A DNA stretch of 7,681 nt from Clostridia bacterium. GTDB taxonomy: Bacteria > Bacillota > Clostridia > Oscillospirales > CAG-272. This document shows positions 1-6,267 of the stretch, piece by piece (the stretch's first letter is position 1; each line of letters begins with the position of its first letter). Made by a program: the position numbers and the translations under genes. The notes below the pieces were generated by a model. That model ran no database searches. It had not been told where the DNA came from and saw nothing but the letters and a program-made list of their open reading frames with translations. The stretch lies in contig JAGBTR010000136.1 of the NCBI GenBank assembly GCA_017631215.1, positions 1 to 7,681 of the forward strand. The letters run 5' to 3'.

Positions 1-1
1 C

Positions 2-184
2 AAGGCCAAGCACGGCGACCGTCGCTACGTGTGCGAGTTTCATCGCGTCGAGCAGTTCCTTGCCGCGCTGATGGTCGTCAACACCGACGTGCGCGTCATC
101 GAGCCCGAATGGCTGCGTGACCGCCTCGTAGAAAACGCCCTCCGTGTACTTAAAAATCACAATATCGCCGAGTCAAAAAAATAA
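2..184 (+). CDS. C-terminal end of a probable WYL-domain transcriptional regulator (5' part outside window)
   Basis: Only the last 60 codons are present, read in the frame starting at base 2 and ending at TAA 182-184. The fragment has an aromatic/basic segment (RRYVCEFHRVEQF), then a hydrophobic strand (LAALMVV) and the motif VRVIEPEWLRDRLVENAL, followed by a short polar tail ending in SKK. A 'V.V..P..LR..L...' segment close to the C-terminus is typical of WYL-domain regulators, which usually have an N-terminal helix-turn-helix and sense ligands or nucleic acid through the WYL domain. The helix-turn-helix and the W-Y-L residues themselves lie outside the window, so the family call is tentative. 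No hairpin terminator is seen between its stop and the rplJ promoter, only an A/T-rich tract, so some read-through into the next transcript is possible. Confidence 0.55.
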   Translation, partial: KAKHGDRRYVCEFHRVEQFLAALMVVNTDVRVIEPEWLRDRLVENALRVLKNHNIAESKK

Positions 185-208
185 TTTCAACTTTTTTCAA
201 AAAAGGTA

Positions 209-237
209 TTGACAAAAGTCAAACAGTAGTGTATAAT
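209..237 (+). promoter_or_regulatory. Consensus sigma-70/SigA promoter of rplJ-rplL
   Basis: TTGACA at 209-214 and TATAAT at 232-237 are separated by exactly 17 bases, a perfect housekeeping promoter. Transcription should start near 243-246, which gives a leader of about 198 bases before the rplJ ATG. A/T-rich tracts lie directly upstream (175-206, including CTTTTTT-C-AAAAAAG at 191-205) and could act as an UP element. A strong promoter fits a highly expressed ribosomal protein operon. Confidence 0.93.
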
Positions 238-242
238 ATACC

Positions 243-316
243 CCGTTATCCGAAGACAGCAGGTTTCCGTAAAGGCTTATGCTCTCCTGCCGAGGACAGA
301 CGTAAACAATAACGCG
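243..316 (+). ncRNA. Ribosomal protein L10 leader RNA (autoregulatory aptamer)
   Basis: The segment carries the hallmarks of the Firmicutes L10 leader: CGAAGACAGCAGG at 251-263 facing CCTGCCGAGGACAGA at 286-300. GCAGG (259-263) pairs with CCTGC (286-290), and the purine-rich flanks form the expected kink-turn-like internal loop. A small inner hairpin, CC-GTAAA-GG, sits at 267-275. A closing stem CGTTAT (244-249) with ATAACG (309-314) encloses the element. In this family the L10(L12)4 complex binds the leader and favours formation of the downstream terminator, so excess stalk protein lowers its own synthesis. The structure was paired by eye; its outer limits are approximate. Confidence 0.88.
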
Positions 317-341
317 GTCGTACGCCGCTTTATATCTACGG

Positions 342-387
342 TCTTTCTTCGCGCAGACGCATGGCTCTGACGGAGAAAGATTTTTTT
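342..387 (+). terminator. Attenuator terminator in the rplJ leader
   Basis: TCTTTCTTCG (342-351) pairs with CGGAGAAAGA (371-380) over ten positions, including one G-T pair, around a 19-base loop, and seven T residues follow at once (381-387). This is a standard Rho-independent terminator, placed between the L10 aptamer and the rplJ start. It is the expected output of L10(L12)4 feedback. I could not settle the competing antiterminator by eye; the GCGG/CCGC hairpin at 314-328 lies between aptamer and terminator and may take part. Confidence 0.85.
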
Positions 388-441
388 GTTGTCTTTGAGA
401 AGATAACGGTTTACAGTTTACTAATTGGGAGGTGAAATCGA

Positions 442-987
442 ATGCCCAGCAACAAGATCCTCGAAGAGAAGAAAGCAAAGGTCGCTGAACTGGCCGAAGC
501 CATTAAGAACTCCGCTTCCTGCGTTCTGGTCAACTACCAGGGTATCACCGTGGAGGATGACACCAAGATGCGTAAGGAGCTGCGTGAGGCAGGCGTCCAG
601 TACGTGGTCGTGAAGAACACGATGACGGGCAGAGCCTTTGAGATGAACGGCACGAGTGACATGAACCCCTACCTCAACGGTATGACGGCTCTGGCTATCG
701 GCACGACCGACGCCATCGCTCCTGCTAAGGTTCTGAAGAAGTACGCCGATAAGCTCGAGAGCTTCAACATCCTTGCCGGTTACCTTGACGGTGCCGTCAT
801 CGATCAGAACGCTGTCATTGCTCTGGCGGACATCCCCTCCAAGGAAACGCTCATCGCGAAGTTCCTTGGCAGCATCCGCTCTCCTCTGTACGGTCTGGCT
901 TACGCTCTGCAGGCAGTTGTCGACAAAGACGGCTCTGCAGCTGACGAGGCCGCACCCGCCGCAGAAGAGGCACCCGCAGAGGCTTAA
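442..987 (+). CDS. rplJ: 50S ribosomal protein L10
   Basis: L10 (uL10) anchors the ribosomal stalk: its N-terminal domain binds 23S rRNA at the stalk base, and its C-terminal helix carries L7/L12 dimers, which recruit translation GTPases. The 181-residue product shows the family pattern: an N-terminal helix rich in K and E, NYQGIT at 31-36, VKNTM at 57-61, PAKVLKK at 94-100, and the closing LADIPSKETLIAKFLGSI segment at about 128-145. Residues beyond about 165 form an Ala/Glu tail, so the protein is slightly longer than the 165-residue E. coli form. GGAGGTGA at 428-435 precedes this ATG by a good spacing and fixes the start. It is the first gene of a two-gene operon under the L10 leader; as a complex with L12 its product is the expected repressor of that leader. 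Confidence 0.97.
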   Translation: MPSNKILEEKKAKVAELAEAIKNSASCVLVNYQGITVEDDTKMRKELREAGVQYVVVKNTMTGRAFEMNGTSDMNPYLNGMTALAIGTTDAIAPAKVLKKYADKLESFNILAGYLDGAVIDQNAVIALADIPSKETLIAKFLGSIRSPLYGLAYALQAVVDKDGSAADEAAPAAEEAPAEA

Positions 988-1026
988 TTTACTCTGCACA
1001 CAAATTTAGCGTACCCAAAAAATTTA

Positions 1027-1045
1027 TCAAATGATAATCATTATT
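1027..1045 (+). repeat. Short AT-rich palindrome upstream of the rplL ribosome site
   Basis: AATGAT (1030-1035) and ATCATT (1037-1042) are perfect inverted copies around one central A. The 19-base window 1027-1045 agrees with the E. coli Fur-box consensus at 15 of 19 positions by hand alignment. It lies inside the rplJ-rplL transcript, directly before GGGAGG (1047-1052). It may form a weak RNA hairpin or be chance; there is no evidence that it binds a protein. Confidence 0.4.
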
Positions 1046-1061
1046 CGGGAGGTTTACGAAA

Positions 1062-1436
1062 ATGGAAAAGATCAATAACATTCTTGAAGAGATCAAGTCT
1101 CTCACTATTCTTGAGCTGAATGAGCTCGTTAAGGCCGTTGAGGCTGAGTTCGGTGTATCCGCTGCTGCTCCTGTTGGCGTTGCTGTTGCCGCTCCTGGCG
1201 CTGCTGCTCCCGCTGCAGAGGAGAAGACTGAGTTTGACGTTGTCCTGGCTGATGCCGGTGCTAACAAGCTCGCAGTCGTTAAGGCTGTTAAGGAGCTGAC
1301 CGGTCTGGGTCTGAAGGAGGCTAAGGCTCTGGTTGACACCGCTCCCAACACTGTGAAGGAGGGCGCATCCAAGGAGGAGGCCGATTCCATCAAGGCTGCT
1401 CTGACCGAGGCAGGCGCTACCGTCGAAATCAAGTAA
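1062..1436 (+). CDS. rplL: 50S ribosomal protein L7/L12
   Basis: L7/L12 (bL12) is the multi-copy stalk protein that contacts EF-Tu, EF-G, IF2 and release factors and stimulates their GTPase activity. The 124 residues have the normal three-part layout: an N-terminal dimerisation and L10-binding helix pair (1-32), a flexible Ala/Pro/Gly hinge (about 33-53), and a globular C-terminal domain (54-124) with the factor-binding stretch [17 protein letters not shown] at 79-95 and the [10 protein letters not shown] helix. Length matches the family. GGGAGG at 1047-1052 sits nine bases before the ATG. It follows rplJ after 74 bases with no terminator between, so both are co-transcribed; the gap's own strong ribosome site suits the higher dose of L12 than of L10. 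Codons are biased to GCT, GTT and CTG, unlike the GCG/GCC-rich - strand genes, as expected for high expression. Confidence 0.98.
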   Translation: MEKINNILEEIKSLTILELNELVKAVEAEFGVSAAAPVGVAVAAPGAAAPAAEEKTEFDVVLADAGANKLAVVKAVKELTGLGLKEAKALVDTAPNTVKEGASKEEADSIKAALTEAGATVEIK

Positions 1437-1443
1437 TCATCCC

Positions 1444-1459
1444 GCATCCGCGCGGATGC
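1444..1459. repeat. Perfect 16-base palindrome after rplL
   Basis: GCATCCGCGCGGATGC is fully self-complementary, with eight-base arms and no spacer. It begins seven bases after the rplL stop. As RNA it would fold with a tight loop, but no T-run follows, so it is not itself an intrinsic terminator. It may protect the 3' end of the rplJ-rplL mRNA or be chance. Confidence 0.55.
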
Positions 1460-1490
1460 TACTTTACCGGCGTGTCTTTAAGGTAACACG

Positions 1491-1525
1491 AAAAAGCCGT
1501 ACACCAAATGGTGTGCGGCTTTTTT
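1491..1525. terminator. Bidirectional intrinsic terminator between rplL and tldE
   Basis: A-rich GCCGTACACC (1496-1505) pairs with GGTGTGCGGC (1510-1519) around the loop AAAT, with one T-G pair. Six T residues follow on the + strand (1520-1525), and five A residues precede the stem (1491-1495), which become a T-run on the - strand. It can therefore end both the rplJ-rplL transcript, 55 bases after its stop, and the leftward mutL-to-tldE transcript, 40 bases after the tldE stop. Confidence 0.93.
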
Positions 1526-1564
1526 GCTGCTTGATTCAATTTTAGCCGTCGTCCCGTGCCCTTC

Positions 1565-2902
1565 TCACTCGCCCGCCACGCTGACGCCTCGGACGAGAAC
1601 GTCGGCAGAGGCAAAGGCAGTAATGGGATATCCGAACGCGACCTTATCGGACACCGCCTCAATACCGCGGAGCAGCTCGAGGAAATTGCCGGCAACGGTA
1701 AACGTCTTGACAGGCTCGGCAATCTTGCCCTCGCGCACGCGAAAGCCTGCCGCCTCGAGCGAAAAGTCGCCCGTGACCGCATCAGCGCCCGCGTGAATGC
1801 CCTTGAGCTCGGTGATATACAGCCCCTCTCCCACCGCCGCCAGCATATCGCCAAGCGACGTCGTGCCGGCCTCCAGGCAGAAGCAGTAGGGTGCAATGCT
1901 CACGGGCGAGGTATAGGAGCCACGCTGACCGTTGCCCGTCGAGACAACGCCGTCCTTTTTGGCGGTTTTCAGATCGTACAGATAGGTCTTGAGCACGCCG
2001 TCTTCAATCACGCTCTTGCGATAGGTTGCCACACCCTCGCCGTCAAACGAGGTCTGTATAGGACACTCCGCACGGCGCGGATCATCCGTGATGGTCACGC
2101 ACGAGGCGGCGATCGCCTCACCCACGCGTCCCTTGAGCAACGACATTCCGTGCTGCACCATTTCCGCAGAAAACATCGACCAGAAGGCCGACAGCATCGA
2201 GCGCATCTGACGACCGCTGATGACGCAGTCCGTCGCGCCCGAGGGCACACGCGAGGCTTTCAGCTTGGCGCGAGCACCGTCAACGGCACACGTCGCGAGT
2301 GCGCGGAGAGCATCCGCATCGCCGCCCTTCGCGACCTCAAACGCGCTGACCGATTCGTCGTCCTGCTTGACGACCGCATCGATATACACACCGCTCGAGC
2401 CCACGCGATTGTGAAGCTCCAGCCCGTGCGAATTGCACAGCAGCGTCTCACACTCAAAGGCCAACGCCCCCGCCTGCGTGCCGTCGCTGACCGACGGATG
2501 CGCCTCATAGGCAGATTGCTCCAGAAGCAGTGCGCACGCCTTGAGCGTTGCCGCGTCGGGGATGGGCTCCACCGGCGCATTCACCGCCTCGTAATACTCC
2601 GAGCCGTGATAGATGAACACCTCGTCCTCGCTTTCGATGCTCTTGGCGTTGTCCATCGCGCGGTCGACCAGCGCCTCCATCTCGGCCTCGGTCAGAAGCT
2701 CGGTCGAGGCGTAGCCCATCCTGCCGTCCACAATGCAACGGAAGCTGATGCCGCCGCTCTCGCTCAGCGAAAAGCTACTGATCTCGTGGCGAAGCGTTTC
2801 GGTGCTGACCGATCGCTCGCTCATCGCATAGATCTCATATTCCTGCAAGCCCGCGCGCTTGGCCGCCGCGAGCAATGTTTCTTTCATCTGATCAAAATTC
2901 AT
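1565..2902 (-). CDS. tldE: TldE/PmbA family subunit of the TldD-TldE metalloprotease
   Basis: TldE (PmbA) pairs with TldD in a cytoplasmic heterodimeric protease. In E. coli the pair trims the microcin B17 leader peptide and degrades CcdA; its role in this organism is not shown here. The 445-residue product has the PmbA pattern: an N-terminal domain with LRHEISSFSLSESGGISFR (37-55), the segment FDGEGVATYRK (286-296), STGNGQRGS (321-329), and the C-terminal block from ITELKGIHAGADAVTGDFS (363-381) to GF (386-387). It lacks the HExxxH zinc motif found in the adjacent TldD, as is normal for this non-catalytic partner, and its length is close to E. coli PmbA. GGAGGT lies five bases before the ATG, in the 12-base gap after the tldD stop, so translation is probably coupled. 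It is the last gene before the convergent terminator. Confidence 0.93.
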   Translation of the reverse strand: MNFDQMKETLLAAAKRAGLQEYEIYAMSERSVSTETLRHEISSFSLSESGGISFRCIVDGRMGYASTELLTEAEMEALVDRAMDNAKSIESEDEVFIYHGSEYYEAVNAPVEPIPDAATLKACALLLEQSAYEAHPSVSDGTQAGALAFECETLLCNSHGLELHNRVGSSGVYIDAVVKQDDESVSAFEVAKGGDADALRALATCAVDGARAKLKASRVPSGATDCVISGRQMRSMLSAFWSMFSAEMVQHGMSLLKGRVGEAIAASCVTITDDPRRAECPIQTSFDGEGVATYRKSVIEDGVLKTYLYDLKTAKKDGVVSTGNGQRGSYTSPVSIAPYCFCLEAGTTSLGDMLAAVGEGLYITELKGIHAGADAVTGDFSLEAAGFRVREGKIAEPVKTFTVAGNFLELLRGIEAVSDKVAFGYPITAFASADVLVRGVSVAGE

Positions 2903-2914
2903 ACCGCACCTCCA

Positions 2915-4300
2915 TCAGCTCCGTCCGACGACGGTCATACGAGCCACGCGGATCAGCGGCTGTCCCACGTCGGTCGGCACGCTGCCGCTCGACGAGCCGC
3001 ACATTCCCTGCCCGCGCTCCAGATTCTGTCCGACCATATCAATGTCCCCAAGGATCTGCGTGCCCGTGCCGATCAGCGATGCACCGCGTACCGCCTCGCA
3101 GATCTCGCCGTTGCGTACGATATAGCCCTCGCTGACCGAGAAGTTGAACGCGCCCGTCAAGGGATCGACCGAGCCGCCGCCCATACGCTTGGCGTAAAGA
3201 CCGTACTCGATCGAGGCGATGATGTCTTCGTTTTTGTCGGGTCCGTTATCAATATAGGTGTTGGTCATACGCGAGGTCGGCTCATAGGCGTACGATTGAC
3301 GGCGGCTGTTGCCCGTCATCGGCATACCCATACGGCGCGAGCCGAGTCGGTCGATCATATAATTCTTCAAAACGCCGTTCTCGATCAGCACGTTGCGCTG
3401 TGTCGGATTGCCCTCGTCGTCAATGTTGACCGAGCCCCACGCGCCGGGGATGGTGCCGTCGTCAATGGCGGTCACCTTCTCATTGGCGATCTTCTGCCCC
3501 AGCTTGCCCGCCATCTCGGAATTGCCGATGGCGACCGAGGTCGCTTCAAGCGAATGACCGCACGCCTCGTGGAAGATGACGCCGCCAAAGCCGTTTTCGA
3601 TGGCGACCGTCATCTGTCCCGCAGGACAGTAATCAGCGCGCAGATTGACCATCGCCTGCGCCGCAGCGGTCTTGCCCACCTCGCGCGGATCGATGAAATC
3701 GAACATTTCAAGTCCCATACCGCGACCGGGACCGTAAAAGCCGCTCTGATTCTCATTGCCGTCGCTGGCGATCGCACTGACCGCAATGCGCGTGCGGATG
3801 TGGCGGTCGGTCGTCAAAAGCCCTTCGCTGTTGGCGATCTGAATGGTGTGATCCACGCCCACCAGCGTTCCCGTCACCTGCGTGATCGCGTCATCGTATT
3901 CGATGGCGGCAAAGCAAGCGGCCTTGAGCAGGTCGGTCTTGACCGATCCCGCGACAGAGGACGAAATGCGGACGGCGGGATGAATATTCGGAAACATACG
4001 CTCACCAAGACGAATGGACACCTGCTCGCGCCCCTCGCCAATAGCGGCGGCAACGTCTGCGGCACAGCGAAGCAGACCCTCGCGGCTCAGATCGCTCGTC
4101 GAGGCGTAGACGGTGCGCGTACCGAGAAAGGCGCGAATACCCGCGCCTGAAATAACGTTATTGGAAATTTGGTCGATCTTTTTGTCCAGCAGATGCACGC
4201 TGTCGTTGAGCGTGCGCTCGGCGTAGACCTCAGCAAAGTCCGCCCCCGTCGACTGCGCGACGGCGAGAACCTGCTCCAAAAGCTTTTTTTCGAGGATCAT
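2915..4300 (-). CDS. tldD: TldD metalloprotease catalytic subunit
   Basis: TldD is the zinc-bearing subunit of the cytoplasmic TldD-TldE protease, which cleaves unfolded or unstructured peptides inside a closed chamber. The 461 residues contain the catalytic HEACGH motif at 244-249 within GVIFHEACGHSLEA, matching the family's HExxxH zinc site. Other conserved blocks are IDDEGNPTQRN (294-303), MTGNSRRQSYAYEPTSRMTN (328-347), GGSVDPLTGAFNFSV (375-389), and a C-terminal MCGSSSGSVPTDVGQP segment whose Cys434 lies where the family has its third metal ligand. It therefore looks active. GGAGGT, five bases before the ATG, supports the start. It sits 19 bases downstream of the HAD gene and 12 bases upstream of tldE, the usual pairing. 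A long antisense open frame across it is an artefact. Confidence 0.95.
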   Translation of the reverse strand: MILEKKLLEQVLAVAQSTGADFAEVYAERTLNDSVHLLDKKIDQISNNVISGAGIRAFLGTRTVYASTSDLSREGLLRCAADVAAAIGEGREQVSIRLGERMFPNIHPAVRISSSVAGSVKTDLLKAACFAAIEYDDAITQVTGTLVGVDHTIQIANSEGLLTTDRHIRTRIAVSAIASDGNENQSGFYGPGRGMGLEMFDFIDPREVGKTAAAQAMVNLRADYCPAGQMTVAIENGFGGVIFHEACGHSLEATSVAIGNSEMAGKLGQKIANEKVTAIDDGTIPGAWGSVNIDDEGNPTQRNVLIENGVLKNYMIDRLGSRRMGMPMTGNSRRQSYAYEPTSRMTNTYIDNGPDKNEDIIASIEYGLYAKRMGGGSVDPLTGAFNFSVSEGYIVRNGEICEAVRGASLIGTGTQILGDIDMVGQNLERGQGMCGSSSGSVPTDVGQPLIRVARMTVVGRS

Positions 4301-4319
4301 ATCACACCTCCGTTTGGTA

Positions 4320-4997
4320 TCAGTTTACCCCATTTTTGTTCAAACGTTGTAGCAACGGGATGATTTCGTGCAAAGAATTGCACTTGACATCCAGCATCGC
4401 CTCAACCGCGGGCGTCGGCGCGACCATATCGGGGATCATCACAGTGAACATACCTGCGCGGTGGATGGCCTCCACGCCCGCAAGCGAGTCCTCCACGCCC
4501 ATACACTCGGCGGGATCAATACCCATCTCTTGGGCCGCACGCAGATAAATTTCGGGATCGGGCTTGCCGTTTTCCACCATATCGCCCGCCATAATCGCAT
4601 CAAAGCGGTCGAGCAGACCGGCCTTGGTCAGCATTTCAACGGTGCGCGCGCGTCGGGTTGAGGTCGCAAGACCGATGCGGATACCGTTTGCCTTAAGATA
4701 GGAAAACAGCTCGTCAAGCCCCGGCTTTTTGGGCACGCCGCCCATACGCTCGAGAATGGCGTCGAAAAAGGGACGCCTGGTCTCGATAAAATCATCATAG
4801 GTCACCGCATCTGCCAGATGCGTCTCGAAATAAAGGCGCGTGCTCTTTGCGTTGACGCCGCGACAGTGGGCAAGCGCGTGGTCGATGCGCTCCTTGGCGA
4901 TGCCCAGTGCCTCACCCGCCGCATACCAGGCTTGGGAATAAACGCGCTCGGTATCAAACAGCGTGCCGTCCATATCAAAAATGACCGCCTTGATCAT
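4320..4997 (-). CDS. HAD superfamily hydrolase, beta-phosphoglucomutase-like (subfamily IA)
   Basis: This is a 225-residue haloacid-dehalogenase phosphatase or phosphomutase. All four HAD motifs are present: DMDGT (D8 nucleophile, D10 acid/base), Ser113 in LATST, Lys145 in GKPDPEIY, and E169-D170 in GVEDSLAG. A helical cap lies between motif I and motif II (about residues 15-85), which marks subfamily I with an alpha-helical cap and suggests a small phosphorylated sugar, nucleotide or similar substrate. The substrate cannot be read from sequence. GGAGGA at 5009-5004 sits six bases before the ATG and lies within the last codons of tgt, whose stop is only two bases upstream, so translation is very likely coupled to tgt. 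The link could be a nucleotide housecleaning role, but the operon context does not prove one. Confidence 0.92.
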   Translation of the reverse strand: MIKAVIFDMDGTLFDTERVYSQAWYAAGEALGIAKERIDHALAHCRGVNAKSTRLYFETHLADAVTYDDFIETRRPFFDAILERMGGVPKKPGLDELFSYLKANGIRIGLATSTRRARTVEMLTKAGLLDRFDAIMAGDMVENGKPDPEIYLRAAQEMGIDPAECMGVEDSLAGVEAIHRAGMFTVMIPDMVAPTPAVEAMLDVKCNSLHEIIPLLQRLNKNGVN

Positions 4998-4999
4998 AC

Positions 5000-6238
5000 T
5001 TAGTCCTCCAGACGCTCGCCCAGAATGTTGCGATATTTCTGATAGAACGACTCAAAATAGCCGCCGTCGAGCGCCTCGCGGATCTTGCGCGTCAGCTCGT
5101 TGTAGAAATACAGATTGTGCGTGACCGCCAGCTGCATACCGACCGCCTCCTTCGCCTTGATGAGATGGCGCACGTAGGAGCGGCTGTAATTGCGGCAGGC
5201 AGGACAACCGCAGCCCTCGTCAAAGGGTCTGGGATCCTCTGCATACTTCTCATTGCAAAGATTGATCTTGCCGTGCCAGGTGAACAGATTGCCGTGACGC
5301 GCGTTGCGCGAGGGCATCACGCAGTCGAAGAAATCAACGCCCATATGCACCGCCTCGAGAATGTTGCAGGGCGTACCGACACCCATCAGATATCTCGGCT
5401 TGTCCTTGGGCATATACGGCTCGACCGCGTCGATGATGCGGTACATATCCTCGGTCGCCTCACCCACAGCCAGACCGCCAATGGCATAGCCGTCCAGATC
5501 CAGCTCGGCGATCTGCTTCATATGCTCAATACGCAGATCCTCGTAGGTCGAGCCTTGATTGATACCAAACAGCAGCTGATGGCGGTTGATGGTATCGGGC
5601 AGGCTGTTGAGTCGCGCCATCTCTGCCTTACAGCGGTGTAGCCAACGGGTCGTGCGCGCGCACGAATCCTTGACGTACTGATACGGTGCAGGGTTTTCAA
5701 TGCACTCGTCGAACGCCATCGCCACCGTCGAAGCCAGATTGGATTGAATCTGCATACTCTCCTCGGGACCCATAAAGATGCGCTTGCCGTCAATGTGCGA
5801 GGCAAATTTTACGCCCTCCTCGGTGATCTTACGCAGCGAGGACAGCGAAAAGACCTGAAATCCGCCGCTGTCGGTCAGCACCGGACCGTCCCAGTTCATA
5901 AACTTGCGAATACCGCCCATGCGGTGAATCAGCTTGTCACCCGGACGCAGATGCAGATGGTAGGTGTTGGACAGCTCGACCTGGCAATCCAGCTCGCGCA
6001 GCTGCATCGTATTGACGCCACCCTTGATGGCAGCGCACGTGCCAACGTTCATAAACACGGGCGTCTGAATGTCGCCGTGTACCGTGTGCAGCACGCCGCG
6101 ACGGGCGCGACCGTCGGTCGTCAGCACCTCGAATTTGGAATTGCGACCGTTGTCAAACGGCGCGGGGGGCGTGGACGGCTGCTCCGTCTCACACACAACC
6201 GCCTCATCAATTTCGTTGATCTTTTCCATATCTGCCAT
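5000..6238 (-). CDS. tgt: tRNA-guanine transglycosylase (queuosine modification)
   Basis: TGT swaps guanine-34 in the anticodon of Tyr, His, Asn and Asp tRNAs for preQ1, a committed step of queuosine synthesis. The 412-residue protein has the complete active site: DSGGFQ at 123-128 (D123 general acid/base), D177 in AFDEC, Q228 and GGLAVGE at 254-260 in the base pocket, and the nucleophile D305 in DCVMPSRNARHG. Zinc ligands are C343, C345, C348 and H374. Relative to the E. coli enzyme there are about 34 extra N-terminal residues, acidic then Pro/Ser-rich, before the conserved FEVLTTDGRARRG. The start is supported by AAAGGTGA at 6255-6248; ATG codon 4 is an alternative, and neither removes the extension. 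The pocket reads FGINQG where many homologues have a hydrophobic residue before QG. It lies 29 bases after mutL and 2 bases before the HAD gene; no queA or que genes are in the window. Confidence 0.96.
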   Translation of the reverse strand: MADMEKINEIDEAVVCETEQPSTPPAPFDNGRNSKFEVLTTDGRARRGVLHTVHGDIQTPVFMNVGTCAAIKGGVNTMQLRELDCQVELSNTYHLHLRPGDKLIHRMGGIRKFMNWDGPVLTDSGGFQVFSLSSLRKITEEGVKFASHIDGKRIFMGPEESMQIQSNLASTVAMAFDECIENPAPYQYVKDSCARTTRWLHRCKAEMARLNSLPDTINRHQLLFGINQGSTYEDLRIEHMKQIAELDLDGYAIGGLAVGEATEDMYRIIDAVEPYMPKDKPRYLMGVGTPCNILEAVHMGVDFFDCVMPSRNARHGNLFTWHGKINLCNEKYAEDPRPFDEGCGCPACRNYSRSYVRHLIKAKEAVGMQLAVTHNLYFYNELTRKIREALDGGYFESFYQKYRNILGERLED

Positions 6239-6267
6239 CGTGATATTTCACCTTTCTTTACTTGTTA

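Noticed and set aside
191..205. CTTTTTT-C-AAAAAAG inverted repeat as a terminator for the upstream gene
   Set aside because: The arms are almost only A and T with a one-base loop and no GC stem, so it would not stop polymerase well. It fits better as an A/T-rich upstream promoter element.
421..999. Open frame of 192 codons on the - strand over rplJ
   Set aside because: It is a shadow of rplJ; the + strand product is an unmistakable L10 with a promoter, leader and ribosome site.
1556..4150. An 864-codon open frame on the + strand across both tldE and tldD
   Set aside because: It is in exact codon register opposite the two real genes, so its stops would need TTA, CTA or TCA codons in them. 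These are rare in this GC-rich codon style. The product is Arg/His/Ala-rich with no family features, while the - strand frames carry clear TldE and TldD motifs.
1565..4300. A peptide-modification (RiPP) cluster around tldD-tldE
   Set aside because: No precursor peptide, modifying enzyme or transporter gene is visible; neighbours are housekeeping genes.
5117..5641. Open frame of 174 codons on the + strand inside tgt
   Set aside because: Same antisense-register effect as above; the - strand encodes TGT with a full active site and zinc ligands.
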